Assembly: GCA_013397795.1 (NCBI GenBank)
Contig: VZTJ01001774.1
Coordinates: 62,001-126,000, forward strand
DNA: 64,000 nucleotides
From: Orthonyx spaldingii
Lineage: Eukaryota > Chordata > Aves > Passeriformes > Orthonychidae
Reading direction: 5' to 3'
Shown: piece by piece, positions 12,669 through 25,312 of the stretch
Layout: each line of letters starts with the position of its first letter
Numbering within the stretch: the first letter of the stretch is position 1
The notes under the pieces: generated by a model
What the model saw: the letters and a program-made list of their open reading frames with translations, nothing else
Database searches by the model: none
What the model was told of the DNA's origin: nothing
Program-made: the position numbers and the translations under genes

Positions 12669-14399
12669 CAAGGAATAAAGTGCACCAGCTGGACCAGGCC
12701 AGGAATTCCCCAGCCCCGTGTGTGGTGGTTGGTAGCAGCCTGCACAGCTCACACAGTGGGTTATTCCCACTGTCTTTTTTCCCCCAAAGCTTTACATTCC
12801 CATTTTCCAGCTGTGAGTGGTGTGACCCCCCCTATTCCCACCCCTAGCCCGTGAGTTGCCATCCCTGTCTGTCTGTCCCAGATGCTGTAACTACCACATG
12901 GGTGGCCGCTGACTCTCGCACTGAGAGCTGGTTTAAATCATCCCAGGCTCGCATGTGAGTCTATTTATTTTAGCACTGTGAAGCTTGTTCATTCTCTAGA
13001 CAGTATGTTAGGGCTAGGGGCCAAAATCCATGCTGATGTATAGCTTTTGCCATCAGATTTATAATTTAGTGCAAGGGGGCTGGGGAAGTGTAAGCCAGGG
13101 CAAAAAACTGTGAAGAAGCTTCACCACGCTCCCATCTGCACTGCATTTAATTTACAAGGTAGATTAAAATCATGGGACATCTTTGACCTCGTTTAGTTTG
13201 GGTTGCCTGCAAGATTTAGCTTTTGTTTCATCTTTTTGCTCCTGGGGACCGTGCAGCCAAGGGGAGATTCATACCAGGAGCAGAGCCCGCAGTTTCTCTC
13301 CTTTTGTTGAAAGACATGACAATGCAAAATGGGAATGAAACCATTTTCTCAGTGCAGCCAGATCAAAGTCGAACCAAAGGAGATGCCAGCTCTTCTCATT
13401 GATTTCAGCTTTGCTCCCCTGGGACTGGCAGTGCAGGAAGGTCACATGTGCAAGAAACTGGTGCATCAGATGAGAATTTCTCAAGCCAGTGTTTTTCTTG
13501 CAGCCAGGTCCCACAGGACACCCTCTCTGCTCAGCTTTTGCTTGATGGTTCATCACCCTCTTCCCAGGGAAATTGAATCCAGCGTGCAGCGTGCTCCAGG
13601 TGCATTGCTGCAGATGCCTCTGGCTGCAAACAGCCCTTCAAACGCAGGGCAAAGTGGGAGCTCCTTACACCCTAAATCATTTATGCTGTCACAGCAATTA
13701 GCTGCCGTAACCCAGAATAGGTGCTTGAAGTGGGACAGCTCTCCCCTGGTTTTCTGGTTATTCATTCACCAAGGATGTGCCCCAGTTCCTCGGCACCACC
13801 TGGTCACTTTGTGACCCTCCAGTCTCCTGTCTGTGGCCGCTGGACTCAGGTTTCCCTGGCATGGGGCAGAGTTGGGGTTACTGACTGGCCTTTCCCTTCT
13901 CTGGCCACTGTCTTGGACATTTAGGAGAGCTGGGAGGGCTGGGAATTCTCTAGCTCAAGCATCCCTTTGAGGTCACAGCTGCCACAAGGTGCAGGCTGGG
14001 TGTCACACAGTCCCCTGGGGGAGCTCACAGAGCTCAGAGTAAAGCTGAGTGGGTCCTTTTGATAGCCCAGGGGTTTTTTTAGGATAAATCAAATGATACT
14101 GAAAAGCAATGCTAAGCTGGGCAGGGCAGTGCCCCTGGGCAGTCCCACACCTGGTGCATCTGTGGAGCAGTGCTGCACCAAATGTATTTTAAGTTCACCT
14201 TGAAGGGCTTTAATTCTCCTCTTCCCATTCCTCTCAATTGTTTTTGAGCCTTAGAATAAAAGCCTCCATTCAAAATAAGCTTTTAAAACTGGCTGTGGTG
14301 ATTAGTGAAACATGCTTTAAATCCTTTACCACACTGGAGAGCTCTAGGTAAAGAATTCTCCAAGTAGCCTTGCCACTGGTTAAAAAACTTCCAAGTGCA

Positions 14400-14980
14400 G
14401 GAGTAAATTCACACACACGGAATCAGTTTTCAGATACAGTAAGGAACCCATTAAGCTTTGTGTGGTTATGCAAGCTGATACAAATGCCTTATTAATTAGA
14501 AAATCAATCACACTGTCCAGCTGATTGATGCTAATCCTACACCGAAAGGGGGGAACAATAGTATCATCAAGACTATATCATTTCTTCCCATTACAGGGAA
14601 GAGGACAAGACTGCATTTCAAAGTGATTCTGCTGTAATGAGCTGCAAGAATATACACCATGTTGTAAGGGCTCTTTTAAGATGTGGCACATTATTTTGAT
14701 CAATAATACTCAAATTCATTCTGGATCCTGAATCTAAGGAAATTTCATATGAAGATTAAAGGAAATTATAATATGATCAGAGATGATCACACAGGAGGAG
14801 AGCTGTAATTATCCAAGGGGCAGCATTAATAAATAGAAATGAGTCCAAACCCTGTGAAATCAGAAAAGAGCAAGAATACACTAAGGCTGCTGAAAGTGTT
14901 GCACAGCATCCACCTAATGCATTAAAACTATAAAACACATTCTTTCTTTAAAAATAAAATTGGTATCAGTTCAAAACCCT
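14400..14980. promoter_or_regulatory. Dense transcription-factor-motif block, conserved-element-like
   Basis: Within 80 bp there are TGTGGTT (RUNX-like, 14461-14467), TTAATTAG (homeodomain, 14492-14499), AATCAATCA (PBX/HOX-like, 14502-14510), CAGCTG (E-box, 14518-14523), TGATTGAT (14522-14529) and TAATCC (OTX/PITX-like, 14532-14537). The rest of the block is AT-rich unique DNA. This looks like an enhancer core, but no assay or alignment is available. Confidence 0.38.
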
Positions 14981-17749
14981 AATGTCAGGCAGCTATAGAA
15001 TGATAATTGAAGGACCTAGTGGATTCTTCACCTGTCCCACATTATTCGCAGTCAGCCCTGCCAGCTTGAGGACTGGTAGCAAATGGTCACAGCAGCCATA
15101 TTCCTGCCATCCCAAAGCAGGGTGGCTGGCCAAAACTTTCTGAACAGTACAGGCAAAAATCATGCTGAATGACTGGAAGATGACTGCAATACATGAGTCA
15201 GGCTTGGAAGAAGAAAATAGCTCATTATCATGTAAACGCATGTTGTCGTGGTTCCAGGCTAATTGTTGTATAGCATATCCCACATAACACAAGACAAAGC
15301 CCCAAGGCTCACAAGTCAAGGAAAATGCAAATTGCACCATTGACAGAGCTGAAGGCTCCATGCAGCTTTAATGGAGGGGAGGGTGCAATGGTTTGTGAGA
15401 CAAATGAGCAGGGAAGTTACATTAGAAAGACAGAGCTCTCTAACACACAACTCGACTAATAGGCTTGAACATGGCTGAGCAAATGTTCACCTTGGCCACC
15501 AAAGTCTAAGGATAGTCACACTTCCAACCCCCACCATAATCATTCTGTGCCAATGGTATTTAACATTTCTGGAACGGTTCATGGAAACGCTCCACACTCT
15601 GGTGGCAGTTTCCTTTCTTTCACGTCTTTATCACTGTTTGTTCTACAGGAGCACGCTGAAAATTCAACAAGGATTCAGGCCTTTCTGGGCTGGAAAAAGT
15701 CCCAAAGGCATTCCTGCCCTGTGGAATGACCACTGTACATACACTGTGCTGATACACAGCCATACCAGAGGCTGGTAACTCCCAGAGGCTGGGATTTAAT
15801 AGATCAAGGGCCCATGTTTACCTTGAGTGCTGGTCTCCAAATCAGGGGGTTCCAGCCCACAGTCAGTAAGTGGGATCCACCTCTGGGTTGCCCAGAACAA
15901 TCTGCCAAGCCTCTGCCTGCTGTGCCAGTGGGGCTGCTGGCTTTCTGTGGTGGATGACCAGTCAGTCCAGAGATTCAGACATTCCTACAAAACATTTAAA
16001 GGAGGCTAGAGATGAAAAAGTCACACTTTTGGTGTGAGGAACAGGACTTGAGAGAAGGAAAAGAAGTGTGAGGTGAACTACTGGAAGATAACAGGAGAAG
16101 CAAAAATTAGAACTGTTCAGTCAGGCTTCTAACTGATGCAAATCTGAATGATTCACAAACAGAAATCCAGCTATTTTTGGGGAAAAGGCACTGGAAATGC
16201 CAGATACATAATGTGGGAAACTGGCTCATCAAGTAGCTGTGACTCTTCCATGGCAAGGCCTGGTGAATTCTTTGGAAGAACTGTGCAGAGGCTCCAGGAG
16301 ACACAGAAGTTTTGCAATGGTTCCTGCTGCCTGCTATGGCCTCGCCTCGTTTAGTTTCAGTGTGAGCAGGCTCTCCACGTGTCCTGGGATCAAACACCAA
16401 GTGGATCTCCAGGCTGTTCCATGTCCTGTGCGCACTGCAGCTGAGACATTTCCAGTTTCATAATGCAGGAATTCAGAAATAGATGTAAATTTACACGTTC
16501 CACTACAAACAGATGGTGTCTTTGGCTGGCTTTCGCTGTGTTCCTCGAAGGTAGCACTGGGTTGCAGAAGTCGATCTTCCCACAGCGATCTCTTCTTACA
16601 GGGGTTTTAGGGTTTGTTTTGGTTTCCCATTCACATGGCACACTGGCAGGGGCTCAATGAACATGGGGGGAATTGCCAACCTCCTTCCCATGCCAGGAGA
16701 TGTGATAACTGCTAGAGATGGCCACAAAATGAAGTTCTGTTTCTCACTTCTCCATGGCACCCAGCAGGACTAGTGTGAGCAAAGAAGACATGAGCCCATA
16801 TCCAGAGTTTGTGGCTAACCTGAAGCTCTCAGGAGGAGAAACTGGGACTCCAAAGTTATCTCCTTCTGCAGATCTAGGGAAAAAAACTATCTGAAGAAAA
16901 ATGCCTGCTACCCCTGCTGATGCTGACGACGTGAGTGTAACACAGGAATATTTGGCCAAGTTGCAAAGGGACCTTCTCAGTCCACAGCAGTCATTGGCTG
17001 CGAGGACGTGCTACCTCTGGGTAAGGACAGCTCAGGGGAATGGTCCTCTCAGCAGAGCACATTTTGCTCCAATTCCAGCACAAAAGGTCACTCACAAGGA
17101 AATGGTATCTGGTAACGTTCTCGTGGGGAGAACTCGCAGCAGTTTCCCATCTCAAGCGCAGCTGCTCCAAGGGCTGGAGAGAGCTCGGCTGCTTGTGGCC
17201 AGTCTGGGCATCAGCCTTTGTGAACAACCACTGCGTCCTCCTGCTTTCTGCAGCCAAAACCGATTTCACTTGAGTGCAACAAACCCAAACCTCACAAAGA
17301 AGGTCCCTGCCCAGGGTGAGGCGTGAGGGATCTCCCCACATTAAGATGATGGTCTGAGACTCCAGCTCAGCTTTGTGTCCAGTGCCACTGATGCTTTCCA
17401 AGAAACTCATCATGGTCAAAACCCACATCTCTCTGCGTCTCTTCTGATTCCCTTTGCATCCCCACACCTTTTATCCTGAGTGGGATAAGCCAAAGCACAG
17501 ATGCCAAGGAGCATTTGGGACCAGTGACAGCTTTGGGGAAACAGGGTTGGCTGAGTTTCTGGGGCTGGTTACATAAGGGAAGTATAGGCCCTTTGGATCA
17601 CAGAGAAAAAGACTTCCCAGTGGTGAGAAACTCAGACGAGGAATACTGAGGATTCCTTCAGCTTTTGAGCTGACACTGAATTTACTGGGGAGGAGATGAG
17701 GTGAGGTGGCAAGAAACAAGAATGACCTAGCAACAAATGCTCTGGGGGA

Positions 17750-18000
17750 AGCAGCTCTGATTATTTCTCAGCCATTTAGTCAGAAAGTGAATATATGCAG
17801 CTCTTCAAGCAGTCTATTTAACACTGGCTCCGCACAGTAAAGGGAACCTTGCCAGCATATTTCATTAAAATACCTCTCCATCAGTTAATAATCATTCTCT
17901 GCGCTTTAATAGCACTTCCCCTTCAAGATTTCCAAGTAAACCCATAAAAGTCAGCTCAACCTTGGGAGAGAAGTATTCTTACATATTTTACATGCAGCTA
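17750..18000. promoter_or_regulatory. AT-rich block resembling a conserved non-coding element
   Basis: Unique sequence containing TTTCATTAAAATACC and CATCAGTTAATAATCATTC. It has no repeat and no open frame worth noting. It is placed in this class by appearance only. Confidence 0.28.
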
Positions 18001-18663
18001 GATGGAGAGACAGGGAGATGTTCCCCCAAAGTCCTGTATTTTTGCCCCAGCCCTGCACGACAGCAAGTCTTCATGCATGAAGTCAGATAACCCAGTGGCT
18101 GTTTGCATAATGATGGCCTGAGTTAATGGCCAAGCCAGAAATCAAACCCAGGACTGGTGGATCTTATTCACTGCTTTTCCCCTTCTAATAAACATTTCCA
18201 CAGATGCTGCGGATGAGAAATTATACACCAAATTCCAGGAATAAGCAAATTGGAAACAAATGTGCTGTGTGACCAGTAAAGTGTGTTTACAAGAGGACTA
18301 CTGCTACCATTGCTGTAACACTGGTCTGCTGCATGAGGAGACCTGAAATTGGATGAGCAGCACCCTGGTTCCCAGTTCTCCTCATAGATGCTCTGTGTAG
18401 CTCAAAGGTGGCTTTTTCCATGTGGGTCTATTGGCCTTTGTACAGCAACATCAAATACTGATTTTTTTCAAGTCAGAAGAATAGTCATCTTCCTTGATTT
18501 TTGTCTGTGGTCCAGCCAAAGACTGGGAAATTTCCTAACAGTATAACATTGTGGGGAGTCCAGCAGTTTGAGTTCATATCTGAGCTCCCAATGCCATGGC
18601 AAGGCTCACAAGAGCTTATGTGCCCTAAGCCCAATGTGTTTCACAATTGCCTTTCCATCCCAG

Positions 18664-18707
18664 CCACTCTGGAGACACTGATGTCCACCTTCCACCTTCA
18701 GAGACAG
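18664..18707 (+). other. Candidate short internal exon (44 nt)
   Basis: The acceptor is TTGCCTTTCCATCCCAG ending at 18663, with a possible branch word CCCTAAGC 36 bases upstream and no AG in between. The donor is perfect: AGACAG then GTAAGT at 18708-18713. Two frames are open; one reads TLETLMSTFHLQRQ. The two sites fit better than most pairs in this window, but the product is unrecognised and short exons of this kind arise by chance. Confidence 0.25.
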
Positions 18708-19569
18708 GTAAGTAGGAAATTACACATATTTCTGGTAAAGCTGGATGTAATCCCATATCAGATAAAGCTTCTGATGCTTTAATATTTAGATTTAAAATAT
18801 TTATATTTATTTAGCTGAATATAAAAAACCCCTGAAACAACAAAGCCGCAAATGCATAGAGACGTTTTCTCTATAAGAGAATTCCTTCTCAGGGAGCTGC
18901 CTCAGTTTGCAAAAGGGAAACCAGAGGGGATCCAGAGGCCACTGGAAAATGCTTGAGAATATCATTATGATGGTATAAGATGCTCAGTCTTTGTCTAATA
19001 GCAGCATGCTGTGCAGAAAGTGTCTGAAGTCCTGCTTTTGGCAGACTGTGGGCCGGGTTTTGAGGGCACCAGGTGAAAATGCTGTGGGTAGTTGTGCTAA
19101 GGAACAGTTCCGTGTATCCTTGATGCAGCCTTTAGAGATAAGAGGAACCAGAACAGCACAGAGCATCTTATCTGCTCAGGGTCAAGCCTGCTGGAGAGGA
19201 CACAGTCAATGTCAGAACAACACCTCGCATGCTCAGTGCCTGGTGACGTGCACAAACATCATTTTTTATCAGTACAGACGTCCAACCCATCTTTTCATCT
19301 GCCGCCTGACCTGGCTGCCAGCCCATGGCAGGGAGCTCCCCAGCCCCACAGCCCTGCACTCCTTTTCCTCAACCAGACAGAGAAAGGACAGGAGAGGAAA
19401 TGATATTGGGCTTTTCCTTCTTTTGATACAAATGGCCAGAGGAAGCACCACCTTTTAAATGAGCTGTCATTTGGAAAGCAGTCACAGGATTCCCAGCAGA
19501 GCGACTCTGCCCCAGCTCTGCTCTACAACTGCAACCAAGGCCACCCGGACACCCGACACAATGTGATGC

Positions 19570-19930
19570 ACAGATGTTGATAAATTCTCCCATGTGAAAA
19601 AAATATTAAGTCATTACAAACAAAACAGCCTCATAAACAGGGCTTAGGAAACTATGATAAATCAAGTTTGTTAGGCAGCAGAGTTGGTACGAGCCGCTGT
19701 CTCACTAATGCAGATTGAGAGTTCAACACATGCTGCATAGATCAGCATTTTAAACACATACTGTTTACCAGCCTTAATGAATACTAAAAGCCCAATAAGC
19801 AGGAGCCAGAGCCACTCAGACATAGTTTCATACAGATGTCAGCAACGTTGTCTTTCATTTTATTTGCTAATGAGTTATCGATAGCAGTAATTTGCTGCTG
19901 ATAATGCTGCAGGTTATAAAAGAGAAAAAT
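19570..19930. promoter_or_regulatory. AT-rich block resembling a conserved non-coding element
   Basis: The right part has TTATCGATAG at 19875-19884, a CUT/GATA-type word, between TTTGCTAATGAG and AGCAGTAATTTGC. The left part has unique AT-rich words and no repeat signatures. The inference is from motif content only. Confidence 0.32.
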
Positions 19931-21809
19931 TAACAAGTTCTGTTAAATGAGGAAACGGGCTGTATGCCCTGTTCTGTCCTGATGTGGGAGCTGATGCCAG
20001 GTGGAGCTGCAGCAGCAAAGGCATGGAGGTCCCTGGCTGAAGCAGAGCCGTGGTGGTGCTCACTGATCACCACTGGGATGCTTGGACATGGCCCTGGGCA
20101 GGGCTGCTTCCCCCAGCAGGGAGGGAAGTGATGAACCAACTGCTGTTAGCACAGCTCTAAGTATTGCTGGAAAGGTGGAAAGAAGGGAAAAGGGCAAGTC
20201 GATGTGGTCTGGGCATAATAAAGCCAAGGCTGACTCCCCTCTGCTACAGCGTTAGGTGGGACTCCTTGTCCTAGGTTACATCCCCCTTTAAGCTGGGGAC
20301 TCTGGTAACCCAGAGCTCTGGCCCTGACCCAAACACTGCCCTCCCCAGGTCTTGACTGGCTTCCCTGGTGCACTGCTGTAAATTCTGAACACCATCCTCA
20401 GCCATCTGTGGGAATACAGATACATTAATAAAGGCACCGACCTGCCCAGCTCACTGTAAGAACTGATTTCATACTGGTTGTGAGGAGCTTCAAGGAGGCA
20501 ACCCCAGATACATGCAAAATATAATTTTTATCCGTTACAGCTAATGGGTGGTATTTTTGATAAATGCAGAAGACAAAATAACTCAATGGAGCAGCTCCTT
20601 ACCAAAGAGGGAAAGTGTTAGGAAGGCAGGGGTGACCTTTGCCTGAGAGGGGACAGCGGGGGATGAGGCATGGCCTGGAGGTTGGTGCCTTCAGCAGCTC
20701 CTTCCTGACACCTGGCCTCACATGCACAGTGATTTTTAGAAAATCTGCATCTGTTCATCAAGCTCTGAGGTAGTTGCTGTAAAACTTCCTGCATTTTGTA
20801 GGTCAGATGAAGTTCTGCTCTTTGCTAAGCGCCTTGATCTGCTGGGTGGGAGCAGCGTTGATCAATTCCTGAAGTGCTGGCTCAAACCGAGTTGGGCAAA
20901 CCTCCAACTGCACACAAAATCAATAGGGTGCTGCCTGTAGGAAAACACTCTAGAATCTCAGCACTGGGTGCTGGCAAAGGAAAATATTGTTATGGTTGGT
21001 GGTGTTAATGGGGGTCCAACCCTTGCAGTCCCTCAGATAACAGGCGGTGAGCGCTTGGTGTTTGTGTGTAATAAATTGCCTGTGTGTCCCTGAACCAGTG
21101 TTTCTGTAGGGCACTGATGTGTGCAGCAGACACTGCTGCAATTTATTTATCCTTGAGCTGGTGTGCTCAGCCCCTCTGTGGTTGCAGAGCACTTGGGCAC
21201 TTCTTGGAAAAGCAGGAAAAGCATTGCTGAGTTGCCCTATTTTCCATTTATTTTTCTATAAAAGGCAGTCACACTGATCCACTTTTTCTCTGCTGAAAGT
21301 GAATAGATATCCCTGGCTCTCAGCTGGAAAAGCCTGAGGAAAAATAGGATCAGAGTGTTTTGCAGTTTGCAACCAATGATCTTCAAGTCCAGCGCCTGGC
21401 TGTGACAGTCACTGGCAGCTCCTTGGCACCAGAGCTCTGCGGGACCCAAAGGGACAATGACTGTGACACAGAAAAAAGGAAAATGCAGTCACAGATGTCA
21501 TCTGGGGGTGAGCAGGTTGCAGAAGGTTTTCCAGCCTGCCCACGCTGCCTGCCAAGCACAGTCCATGGCTCTCTGCCTGGCTGGCCCATGAGATGCTCCT
21601 TGCCCATTTCCCTGTTTTGTTCCGTGTTTCCTTCCAGCAGGATGAGCTACATCCTGGGATGGCCAAGGGAGAGGATCCCGTGGCTGTGATGGAGCTGGGG
21701 TCAACTCAGCTGCCATTTTCTACCTACAAACTATGTCCAGCTTGTGGCTGGAACACTGCATAGGGAAAAAAAGCAACCTCGCCACGAGTGTGAGGGTTTC
21801 ACCTTCAGC

Positions 21810-21905
21810 TGTCTTCTTTAATAGTTTTTAATTTTAATTCAGGCTAATTAATGCATTAATGGTTATAGCTTCAGCTTTATAGGTTTAGGTGCTATTAGTT
21901 AAGCC
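21810..21905. promoter_or_regulatory. Homeodomain/POU-like palindrome block
   Basis: A perfect 14-bp palindrome ATTAATGCATTAAT lies at 21847-21860, directly preceded by CTA to give overlapping TAATTA and ATGCAT cores. Upstream is a TTTAATTTTAATTC run. It is a candidate enhancer core or dimer binding site. Confidence 0.35.
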
Positions 21906-22858
21906 CTGACACTGTGGCACTGTGGACTTCATGGAGGACCCCAGCAAGGCTGCTCCTTGCTGTCTACACCTCTGCCACCACAGGGAAATTAAGGGATAGA
22001 GGGAGTTTGGATCAGAACCAGCAGGCAAGAGACAGCTCCTGAGTCCTAATTTAAGCGTGAAGTCTTTGGTTTTCCCTCCCCCATTTGCTGTTTCCATCGT
22101 GTTGCTTATGGAAATTAATTTAAAAGTATTGTGCAATTAAAAAAAAATTAATGGTTTCCTTCCTCTGGAACTGAGAGGTTTCTTCTGAGCAGGAGGGAGG
22201 GGTTTGTCATTCCTTTTTAGGGGGCTGAATAGAGGCTTCTATCCTCTCATGTTTTAATTAATTTTTCTATAGTTGCTTCATTAATTGATATTTATGTATT
22301 GCTTGTTGTGCATAAATCCTGGAAACAGCACATAAGAGGATGTTCTCGTTACAGCTCTACAAGTGCTTGGCCAATACTGGAATATTAATAGTTGGAGTCG
22401 CATGGAAAAGTACAGTTTGTTTCCCTTTCTCTGAGGTCTCTGTCCCATATGGTGCCTTCAGGGAATAAAGAGTTGCTTCAAGAAAGGCTTTTTTTTTGTG
22501 TGCTGCACTGTGCCTGTGGAGGTAAGTGCAAAGCGATGGGGATGCAGCTGAGGCACAGCCTCTGTAGCTCTGAGATTTGTAGGTCCTGTAAAACTAAACA
22601 TGGACAGAAAGTGTCTTCGTGTGCACACCTTTCCCAGTCCTGCTGGCTGGTGGTCCAGCTTCCCACTGGGAAGGGCAGGCAAGGATCCAGGCAAGGATTT
22701 TCTGAAGGGTTTTATCTGCTCCTGTTTAGCCACTGGACAGTTGTTTTGCTCCAGAAATCTCTGAGGAAGCAGGGACCACTTCTGTCACTGCATGCCAAAC
22801 CCTCATCCCTTCTGAAATCTGCTGAGAGTGGGCTTCAGCCCAGTAGCCTTTCCATCAC

Positions 22859-22922
22859 AGTGGCTAATTTAACCTTACCAAAAGTAACTTAGTGGCTAAT
22901 TCAACCTTACCAAAAGTAATTG
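22859..22922 (+). repeat. 32-bp tandem duplication
   Basis: Copy 1 (22859-22890) and copy 2 (22891-22922) both begin AGTGGCTAAT and contain AACCTTACCAAAAGTAA. They differ at only a few bases (TTTAACC against TTCAACC, and the final bases). This is a recent local duplication. Confidence 0.95.
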
Positions 22923-23369
22923 TTCCTGTCTAAAATGAAAAAGAATTAAAAAACCAAAATGAAGCCAACTCTGGAGCAGTCAGTGGCTCTGTGCCTTTGG
23001 GATCATGGCTATGGTTTGGCAGAGTCTCCCTGCATCTCCCACAGCTGTGAGCATCCTGCCATGCCCACAGGTGTCCCCCTGCCCTGAAGCACGTGCTGCT
23101 GGTGTCCCTGTGTTCAGCCAGCCACAGCCCTGGCCCCAGTGGCACCGGAGCACAGCACCTGCCTGTGGGACCCCAGCTCGTGCTGACACTGCTCAGTGCA
23201 GGGGGTTCCCTATGCCTGAAGATCAGGGTTTGATGTCTCTCTTCTCAGTGCTCACAAGCTGTTCCTCGGCTGGCATTTCTCTGTTGTCTCATGGCTGAAA
23301 AAATCTCACCCACAGAGCAATCAGCCGGTATCCTCTAAAGGCATGGGGCTGCTTGAGAGGCGAGTTATG

Positions 23370-23830
23370 ATCTGCCCGTGGAGCTATTGTTATTTGAGAT
23401 TTTATTAATCATTTACTACATTTTATGAGGTTAGTCACCTGCATCGTCTCTGTGCTGACACAATAATTTACCACTACAAGGATGAAAAATAAAATAAAAG
23501 ATCATTTACTGGCAGCTCACAATGCTCTTACCAGGTTACAAAGGCAGCTGGTGGAGGGAGATTTCTGCTGGGGAATGAAAATAAAACAAAAAGGGATGAT
23601 GAGGCACAGCCAAAAGGGTATCGCTGAAGATCAGTTTTATACTGAAGCGTGTGATAATCAATTATTCAGAAACATGGTGTTGAACTATCTTTCCCCATGG
23701 GTTTATAAACCTCTCACTGGCTTAGCTCTGGTAACAGTTATCCAGAGATATGTAAGGGTATCTCTAGAAGCCACAAGAGGACATTGCTATTAGGCACATA
23801 ATGTAGATAAGGGGGATATTAGGAAGCACA
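23370..23830. promoter_or_regulatory. Long unique block resembling a conserved non-coding element
   Basis: About 450 bp without repeats, with words such as GAGATTTTATTAATC, GATAATCAATTATTC and CCACAAGAGGACA. A 103-codon open frame (23482-23793) lies inside it but resembles no protein I know, so I treat it as chance. Non-coding conservation is the likelier explanation if the block is functional. Confidence 0.3.
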
Positions 23831-24889
23831 GAACTAGCTCGTCTCCTGCTGTAAATGGATATTGCTCCATCAAGGTCAGTGGTATCTCTGCCAGCTCTCT
23901 CCAGCTGGGGGTTGGACCCACAAGCTGTCACACAGGACTTGGAAAGGCACAGCCATGGGTGGGTCCATGGTGCTCCCTTTCAAGCTGGGAGCAACAACCA
24001 GGGCTAAGCTATGGGTGCACTGCAACTTTTCTGCCAGCTCTGCTTCTTGTAGCTGGACACTGAGGGAAAACCAGGACAATGACCCTTCCGTGGGTCACGG
24101 ACACAGCTGGCCATGGTGAGCCAGCAGAGTGCTGTGCCTTGCACCCAGGGGAGAGGAGATGGACACGAGGCTCGAGTCTCCTTAAAAGCATTTTTCAAAG
24201 TAATTGATAAATTATTTACCAACTGTAAATGGCCAGGATAAATCTGCTGGTGAGCAGCAGCACAGCACAGTTAGCTTTGACACCTGACAATTTACAGCCC
24301 TTGGTAGACCACTGTTAAGGATATTACTCACTGAGTCTCCCCATACAGTACTTAGAGCATAACAAACAGTGTCCCCAACCTCTCCCCATTCAGGAGGCCA
24401 TCTCCTCCTGGCTCCCCAGGACTCGGCTCTCTGGCTTCTCCAGCAATGCCTGGCACTGATTCCTGCCATCACTCACTGCTCCGGGCATTTCCCAGGTGAC
24501 AGACAACTGCAGGCCCTGGCTCACGGCTGACATAGCACTCAAGTGTAGGATTTCTCCCCAATGCAGCTGCTGAGGCATTGGCAGCAGTGGCAGCCTGGTG
24601 ACAGGGTGATGGGAGGTGTGCAGTGGCCATGGCAATGCTGGTGTGGAGCTCTGCCCCACCAGCCAGAGAAACACCGCTCCTCCTGACTGCTGCATGTAAG
24701 GAGAAGTGACAATTTAATTTCCAGACCTACTCCAGGGGCTCCTCCTGCAAAAGGGGAAGAGCAGCTTGGCTGCTGATGGTGAGGCAGACATCTGTCCCGC
24801 CTGCAGGCGGGTGGTGAGGCTGGGTGTCAGAGGGACAGAAACCTGCTAAAACAGACAAACAGCCCTTCCCCTGCTTAAAGCATGGACGT

Positions 24890-25090
24890 AAAAATATGCA
24901 GAAGACACATATTTTGCAAGTGCAGAGCCTTCCTAGCAATAATTAGCTTCTAAACATTCCCCTGTCCTGTATAATAAATGAACAGCGTAGTAAATGTTAT
25001 GAGAATAATTCATTATTCATCACGAATAACAAATGAAGGGAATAATTTACCATCCGCTAATCTCTGAAAGGGCCCCACTTCTTCTCTAAT
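24890..25090. promoter_or_regulatory. AT-rich block with inverted repeat
   Basis: GAATAAT (25003-25009) and ATTATTC (25012-25018) form a perfect inverted repeat with a 2-bp centre, followed by CACGAATAACAAATG. The left part has CAATAATTAGCTTC. Composition is that of a conserved regulatory block. A CR1 scrap begins 140 bp to the right. Confidence 0.33.
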
Positions 25091-25228
25091 CATGTAGGGA
25101 TGCTGAGTGATGAGGAAGAGGTCCCTGCTCAGCCACACAGGTCCCAGAGCTGCTGCTGGGTGTGTGCCCTGGCCTGGGGGCCAGCACGGTGCTGCTGTGC
25201 CAGTGGTTCTGTGACACAAACAGTGCAG

Positions 25229-25312
25229 AGAGAATCGTGGAATGTCCTGAGTTGGAAGAGTCCCACAAGGATCACTGAGTCCTGCACAGGACCCCCCAAG
25301 AATCCCAGCACG
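25229..25312 (-). mobile_element. CR1 3'-end fragment, antisense
   Basis: AGAATCGTGGAATGTCCTGA, GTTGGAAGAGTCCCACAAGG and CCTGCACAGGACCCCCCAAG together match, in reverse orientation, a second CR1 3'-end type. The fragments at 12.6 and 51.5 kb share this tail (TTCCAACTCAGGAT type). A short internal deletion after ATCACTGAGTCC is likely. The right boundary is approximate. Confidence 0.85.

Larger units (their letters stand above)
12669..25228. other. Unique non-coding DNA with several regulatory-looking blocks
   Basis: No gene is recognisable outside the blocks listed separately. Overlapping frames on both strands at 16901-17467 reflect a locally GC-richer stretch. A possible exon, 22462-22521 (60 nt), has a strong donor GAG then GTAAGT at 22522 but only a modest acceptor. 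Confidence 0.6.

Noticed and set aside
13329..13814. 161-codon forward frame
   Set aside because: No domain or family resemblance; the opposite strand is also open over much of it. Treated as chance.
16901..17467. Overlapping frames of 141 codons (+) and 158 codons (-)
   Set aside because: Both strands are open over the same GC-richer stretch and neither product resembles a known protein, which is the pattern of chance frames.
23482..23793. 103-codon frame in the 23.4-23.8 kb block
   Set aside because: The product is unrecognised and the AT-rich motif-like composition suits a non-coding element better than an exon.
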